Source: a virus
Direction: 5' to 3' (one strand)
Virus record (IMG/VR): IMGVR_UViG_3300027969_000189
Coordinates: 1-40,979 of that record
DNA length: 40,979 nt
The notes beneath the pieces were generated by a model that was not told where the DNA came from, did not search any database, and worked only from the letters and a program-made list of their open reading frames with translations. Positions 37,813-40,979 of the stretch are shown here, piece by piece. How positions within the stretch are numbered: position 1 is the stretch's first letter; each line of letters begins with the position of its first letter. The position numbers were made by a program, and so were the translations under genes.

Positions 37813-38720
37813 GAACCGTAACCAGTATCAGGGATATTAGCGTAGCCAATAAGCACTTTGCTTGGGTATGGGGCAAATGACAGGTTAGGTGCGCCTTTAT
37901 CATTGGCTTTAGCTACAGACAAATAACGCTGATATTCTTGAGAAACAGCAGTAGTGTCAAAGCCTTTAATAGCCCAATACTTCATTTTTGTGCTTAAAAC
38001 AATGATACGGTCATCTAAAACTGTAGTATCTGTGTCAGCAGTAAAGCTATTCTTAATTGCGCCATCTGCGCCTCTAGCCCATCCTTTTGACCTGTATTCC
38101 CACCCTAAATACTCTTGGGTATTCATAATAGGCCAAATACAGAATTGGTTATCTAGTATTCTCCAACGCACACGAGGTCCTGTAGAGATATAACCAGACT
38201 TTAACCATTGCCATTGTTGGGCATCTTCTGGCCCTAACATTTCCCAATGCTTAGATTTATCCCAATGGGTTCTGTTGGTCATTGTTTCAAAGTCAAGTGG
38301 CAAATCATAGGCTGTTTGGGCGCAAACTACTGATTGCACACCATTTCCTGTTGCCATTTGACTCATTACAACCACTTTTGTGGTGTTATTGGCACTTACA
38401 ACATAAGTATCTTGAGGAATGTTATAGCCTGATAACTGCCATTGGCTTGTAACACCGCTTAAATCTGTGCCAGACTCAAAAGTTAATGTAGTAGAACCAT
38501 TAACAGTTGTAGCATTGGCGGTTAAAGATTGCGTGTAAAAACGATATTGCACTTGTAATGCTTGCCAATCGTATTCTTTTAGCAAGTCATAACCAGAACC
38601 ATTCATTAAAGCAAGAATCTGCTGTACATCTTGGCTAGTGTTACCAGCTACATAGGTAGGTACAGCCAAGTTTAACTCGGCTGCGGTTTGCTGGACAAGT
38701 TGCAACATCGTTTGGGACAT
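37809..38720 (-). CDS. Head-tail adaptor / tail accessory protein, right copy
   Basis: 303 aa, same length as 2075-2986. Variable positions cluster at residues 75-95 (LTFESGTDLSGVTSQ versus LTFAAGTDLSNVDSQ) and 240-275. Overlaps the hub gene by 4 bases. Intact frame and mostly conservative changes indicate a functional strain variant. Confidence 0.65.
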   Translation of the reverse strand: MSQTMLQLVQQTAAELNLAVPTYVAGNTSQDVQQILALMNGSGYDLLKEYDWQALQVQYRFYTQSLTANATTVNGSTTLTFESGTDLSGVTSQWQLSGYNIPQDTYVVSANNTTKVVVMSQMATGNGVQSVVCAQTAYDLPLDFETMTNRTHWDKSKHWEMLGPEDAQQWQWLKSGYISTGPRVRWRILDNQFCIWPIMNTQEYLGWEYRSKGWARGADGAIKNSFTADTDTTVLDDRIIVLSTKMKYWAIKGFDTTAVSQEYQRYLSVAKANDKGAPNLSFAPYPSKVLIGYANIPDTGYGS

Positions 38721-38721
38721 A

Positions 38722-39345
38722 TTAGGCCTTTACTACTTTCGGTTTGCGTGTTTTTGGAGTCTTTTCCGCAACAGCCGCAAGTAGCGCTGACATTTGTTCT
38801 TGCATAGCTGTCAGCTTCGCATCTGTTTCAGCCTTAATTTTAGCATTTTCTTCCTTTAATGCTTGCAATTCTGATTCTCTTTGTGCTACTTCAGCAGAAT
38901 CATTAGCTAAATTCAAGAAAGCCTTGGCTTTTAGACGGAAATTATGCGGTGACATGCCAGCTACCATTCCAATACGCTGTAATTGCTGGTCAGAACAGTC
39001 TGCAATAGACTCTACTGTGTGGAATTTAAGCCCACGCAATTCTTCGGCTTGGCTACGGGTAACTTGAGGCCATTGGTCTAAAGGTGTACCAACAATATCT
39101 TCATGTCCTGCGGTTTGATTCTGATAGTGCGCCCATTGGCGTGGAAAACGCTGTTTATGGGACTCTTGTGCGTAAGTGTCGATTTCTGTCAAATTATCAC
39201 CAGGAATCATAATTCTTACAAAATCGAATTCTTTAAAAATTGGTCTACCTGCCTCGTTTGAAGCATCTTCTTGCTTCATACTTTTTTTATAGAATTGGAC
39301 TGCTAGTCGTGAATCTGCTCCTTGAATATCGCTTTCTATTGCCAT
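38722..39345 (-). CDS. Conserved virion-block coiled-coil protein, right copy
   Basis: 207 aa. About eight differences from 2988-3611 (such as N9G, Y to H near 109, and final KVVKA versus KVVEA). The coiled coil and basic tail are unchanged. Same ribosome site and same place after a terminator. Confidence 0.6.
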   Translation of the reverse strand: MAIESDIQGADSRLAVQFYKKSMKQEDASNEAGRPIFKEFDFVRIMIPGDNLTEIDTYAQESHKQRFPRQWAHYQNQTAGHEDIVGTPLDQWPQVTRSQAEELRGLKFHTVESIADCSDQQLQRIGMVAGMSPHNFRLKAKAFLNLANDSAEVAQRESELQALKEENAKIKAETDAKLTAMQEQMSALLAAVAEKTPKTRKPKVVKA

Positions 39346-39375
39346 TTTTAATGCTCCTAAGTGGTTAGGGGTTTA

Positions 39376-39412
39376 TAAAAAAGAAAAAGGGCTACCCTTT
39401 TGAGATAGCCCT
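39376..39412 (-). terminator. Rho-independent terminator after the 99-aa gene (right copy)
   Basis: GGGCTA (39389-39394) pairs with TAGCCC (39406-39411), with an A-T pair added outside, followed on the minus strand by a T-rich run. The left copy has GGGACTC/GAGTCCC instead. The stem is conserved while its bases changed on both sides. Confidence 0.85.
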
Positions 39413-39449
39413 AGTTTTACTACATTTTCAATTTAAGAGGGTTAACCTA

Positions 39450-39749
39450 TTAAACAGAAGCTGCTGAGAACCAGCCATAATCGCCTGAAGCCATTGCGAC
39501 TGTTGGTGCTAAGTAAGTACCAGCAGAACCAGTAGCTACGAAAGTCGAAGCGTTGATAGAGCAAGTTGCTGTGTTAGCTGTAATAGCTGCACCAGCGACT
39601 GCCCATACATAGCGGCGACCATCAGAAGCAAAAGTTTCTGCGCCCAAAGGGCCAAAAGTTGGTACGGTTGTACCGTTAGCTGCTAATTCAGCAACAGTTT
39701 GTGTATCTACCAGGTCTACACCTGAGATAGGGAGAGTGCTATATGCCAT
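39450..39749 (-). CDS. Capsid-associated 99-aa protein, right copy
   Basis: Identical to 3717-4016 except one residue (TQTVAEL for TQTVTEL). The near identity alongside more diverged tail genes marks it, like the capsid protein, as strongly constrained. Flanked by the same two hairpins. Confidence 0.65.
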   Translation of the reverse strand: MAYSTLPISGVDLVDTQTVAELAANGTTVPTFGPLGAETFASDGRRYVWAVAGAAITANTATCSINASTFVATGSAGTYLAPTVAMASGDYGWFSAASV

Positions 39750-39768
39750 GATATTTCCTTTATTAATT

Positions 39769-39801
39769 AATTAGACAAAATAAATAGGGGTTTCCCCCTA
39801 T
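39769..39801 (-). terminator. Terminator-like hairpin after the capsid gene (right copy)
   Basis: ATAGGGG (39784-39790), 4-base loop, CCCCTAT (39795-39801), followed on the minus strand by TTTATTTTGTCT. Same as in the left copy with one changed base in the T-run. Confidence 0.75.
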
Positions 39802-39804
39802 CTA

Positions 39805-40779
39805 TTAAGTTGTCAACAAGCCTTGTAGGAAGCTGTTAGATGTAGTCAAGTTACCAGCCCAACCGTATAACTTCACGATTGCGTCTTGGTTGATTGACTG
39901 ACGCTCGCCACCGATAGGTACAAAGTTACGCTCTTTGTGTGGGCGTAAGAAAATGTAATTGGTGTTAAGCATGTACATATAAGTAGCTGTCTCTTGTGAG
40001 CCATAACCACCGCCCAATACTACATCGGCTGAAGTGCCACCACCGTAGAATTTGAGGGAAGCAAAACCAGCAGCGCCAGACTCTTCAGCAGCGATACGCT
40101 GAATAGCTTGCAATGCGCCTACATAGTAAGAATACATTGTGTTACCAGCAACAATTAAGTCAGCCTTGTCTGTGCCACGAATCTGTTTGATAGCAGCGTC
40201 AGTCATTTTTGACAAGATGTTTGCAGAAGTAGCACCAGTAGTGATTTGGTTCTGCCAGAAAGTCCATACAGCACGGTTAATACCACCGTAAGTACCAGAT
40301 GTAGGTGAAACTGCAACAGCAGCGCCTAGACCGTCAAGGTTCTTACCACCGTTACCAGTACCGTTACCATACAAGTCACCAGAAATACGGTTTAACAAGC
40401 GGGCTTCGGAAACTTGCATACGACCATCTAACAAGTCAATGATTGCTTCTTTAGAGCTGTTTTGCAACATCTCAAGACCAGACATGGTAACTGCGTCAGC
40501 GTACTGAGCAATTTTGAACTGAGCAGCAGAAATAGGGCTATCTGGAGCAATGTTCAATACTTCATATCCGCTATAAGAGTTAGCGTTGTTTGTAGCGCTA
40601 TCGTCATACATAATCTCTTCTAAGATTACATTACCGCCTGAGAATGGGCGTACATTGCCCTTCTGCTGGAGGCGCTGAAGAATTGCGTTGTTTTGTGTTA
40701 AGTTGTCTGCCAATTCACCGCTACGAGATTGAATCGTGGTAGCGATAATATCGGTGATTGCTGAGTTAGCAAATGCCAT
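39805..40779 (-). CDS. Major capsid protein (right copy)
   Basis: 324 aa, two residues different from 4072-5046 (F for Y in SAAQFKIAQ, M for L in TYMYMLN). The first 90 or so bases of the gene are identical between copies and silent changes accumulate further on. Same ribosome site and upstream hairpin. Confidence 0.88.
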   Translation of the reverse strand: MAFANSAITDIIATTIQSRSGELADNLTQNNAILQRLQQKGNVRPFSGGNVILEEIMYDDSATNNANSYSGYEVLNIAPDSPISAAQFKIAQYADAVTMSGLEMLQNSSKEAIIDLLDGRMQVSEARLLNRISGDLYGNGTGNGGKNLDGLGAAVAVSPTSGTYGGINRAVWTFWQNQITTGATSANILSKMTDAAIKQIRGTDKADLIVAGNTMYSYYVGALQAIQRIAAEESGAAGFASLKFYGGGTSADVVLGGGYGSQETATYMYMLNTNYIFLRPHKERNFVPIGGERQSINQDAIVKLYGWAGNLTTSNSFLQGLLTT

Positions 40780-40792
40780 GATTATTATCCTT

Positions 40793-40814
40793 AAAAAAAT
40801 GTGCCAAAATTGGC
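40793..40814 (-). terminator. Terminator-like hairpin before the capsid gene (right copy)
   Basis: The GCCAA-AA-TTGGC hairpin (40803-40814) with the adjoining T-run on the minus strand is identical to the left copy. Confidence 0.55.
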
Positions 40815-40817
40815 TAG

Positions 40818-40979
40818 TTAAACCCTACGACTCATTGCTTCGCCTAATCCTTCGGCTATCAATGACCGTCTATCCTTTTTATCTTCTGGATTACTCACTT
40901 TTCCACTAGGAGTAGTGGACTTAGGACTAACCGCAGCAGCCTTAGCCTTCGCTACTTGCTGTGCTTTGATTGTCGTCTG
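40818..40979 (-). CDS. Scaffolding protein, 3' end only (right copy, partial)
   Basis: The last 53 codons and stop of the scaffold gene, identical to 5085-5246. The window ends inside the gene. Nothing distinguishes it from the complete copy; it is an overlap of the map rather than a second functional gene if the genome is circular. Confidence 0.8.
   Translation of the reverse strand, partial: QTTIKAQQVAKAKAAAVSPKSTTPSGKVSNPEDKKDRRSLIAEGLGEAMSRRV

Larger units (their letters stand above)
35745..40979. repeat. Right copy of diverged 5.2-kb duplicated block
   Basis: Second version of the block at 1-5246. It runs from inside the GNAT gene, which is complete here, to the window end inside the scaffold gene. 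Reading frames are intact throughout. Because the right edge stops exactly inside a perfectly matching stretch, I infer overlap of a circular map containing strain variants rather than a terminal repeat, since terminal repeats would be identical. Confidence 0.93.

Noticed and set aside
1-40979. CRISPR arrays, tRNA genes, insertion sequences, integrase or att sites
   Set aside because: No regularly spaced repeats, cloverleaf folds, transposase or recombinase motifs were seen. Repressor-like genes alone do not prove a temperate phage.
1-40979. A diversity-generating retroelement like that of Bordetella phage BPP-1, suggested by the similar gene layout
   Set aside because: No reverse transcriptase motif and no template/variable repeat pair were found near the fibre genes.

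Overview
The window is phage DNA: a tailed bacteriophage with a short-tailed (podovirus-like, P22-type head and tail) gene set. It is AT-rich, densely packed and free of host genes. A Gram-negative host is inferred from the putative GH108 endolysin, the 3TM-type holin and a small predicted lipoprotein. The strong, uniform Shine-Dalgarno sequences (AAGGGGA type) and the family resemblances fit an aquatic proteobacterial host, but the host is not identifiable from the sequence. No integrase, DNA polymerase, phage RNA polymerase or tRNA gene was recognised.

Layout. From 1 to 14244 all genes are on the minus strand: (read right to left) TerS-like protein, large terminase, portal, a long tail-fibre-like protein, a coiled-coil protein, a glycosyltransferase-like protein, a small Zn-ribbon-like protein, scaffold, major capsid protein, a 99-aa capsid-associated protein, a 207-aa protein, a tail adaptor, a tail hub/stabilisation-type protein and a GNAT-fold protein cut by the window edge. 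From 14457 to 16331 there is a plus-strand operon of small proteins ending in a small HTH protein. From 16415 to 17926 there is a minus-strand set of small basic proteins, a ferritin-like protein and a VRR-NUC nuclease. From 17973 to 19276 (plus) lie a metallophosphoesterase and a SprT-like metalloprotein. From 19304 to 21513 (minus) is a replication/nuclease operon with a Ref-like HNH nuclease, a PD-(D/E)XK-like nuclease, a replication-loader-like protein and a lipoprotein. A Cro/YdaS-like repressor (21876-22154) faces a plus-strand recombination operon (Erf annealase, SSB-like protein, PD-(D/E)XK exonuclease) and then small genes to 25766. From 25763 to the right end everything is again on the minus strand: endolysin, holin and lysis-associated membrane proteins, tail-fibre genes, ejection/internal virion proteins, GNAT protein and a second copy of the tail/capsid block.

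Ends. Bases 1-5246 and about 35745-40979 are the same gene block in two diverged versions (GNAT to scaffold). All genes are intact in both, and the last 295 bases are identical to 4952-5246. The simplest reading is a circular or circularly permuted genome of about 35.7 kb whose assembly ran past its start into a second strain variant. A genuine tandem duplication giving two capsid/tail sets is the alternative.

How the parts work together. A divergent control region at 22155-22264 (a consensus sigma70 promoter, a perfect operator-like palindrome and a probably leaderless repressor) sets repressor against recombination genes. Early and middle functions occupy 14.4-25.8 kb, and two long late units on the minus strand make the virion and lyse the cell. 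In the capsid block individual genes are separated by terminator-like hairpins. Two intergenic stretches (21690-21867 and 24132-24262) are densely folded and may encode structured RNAs; they are the best candidates for something undescribed here.
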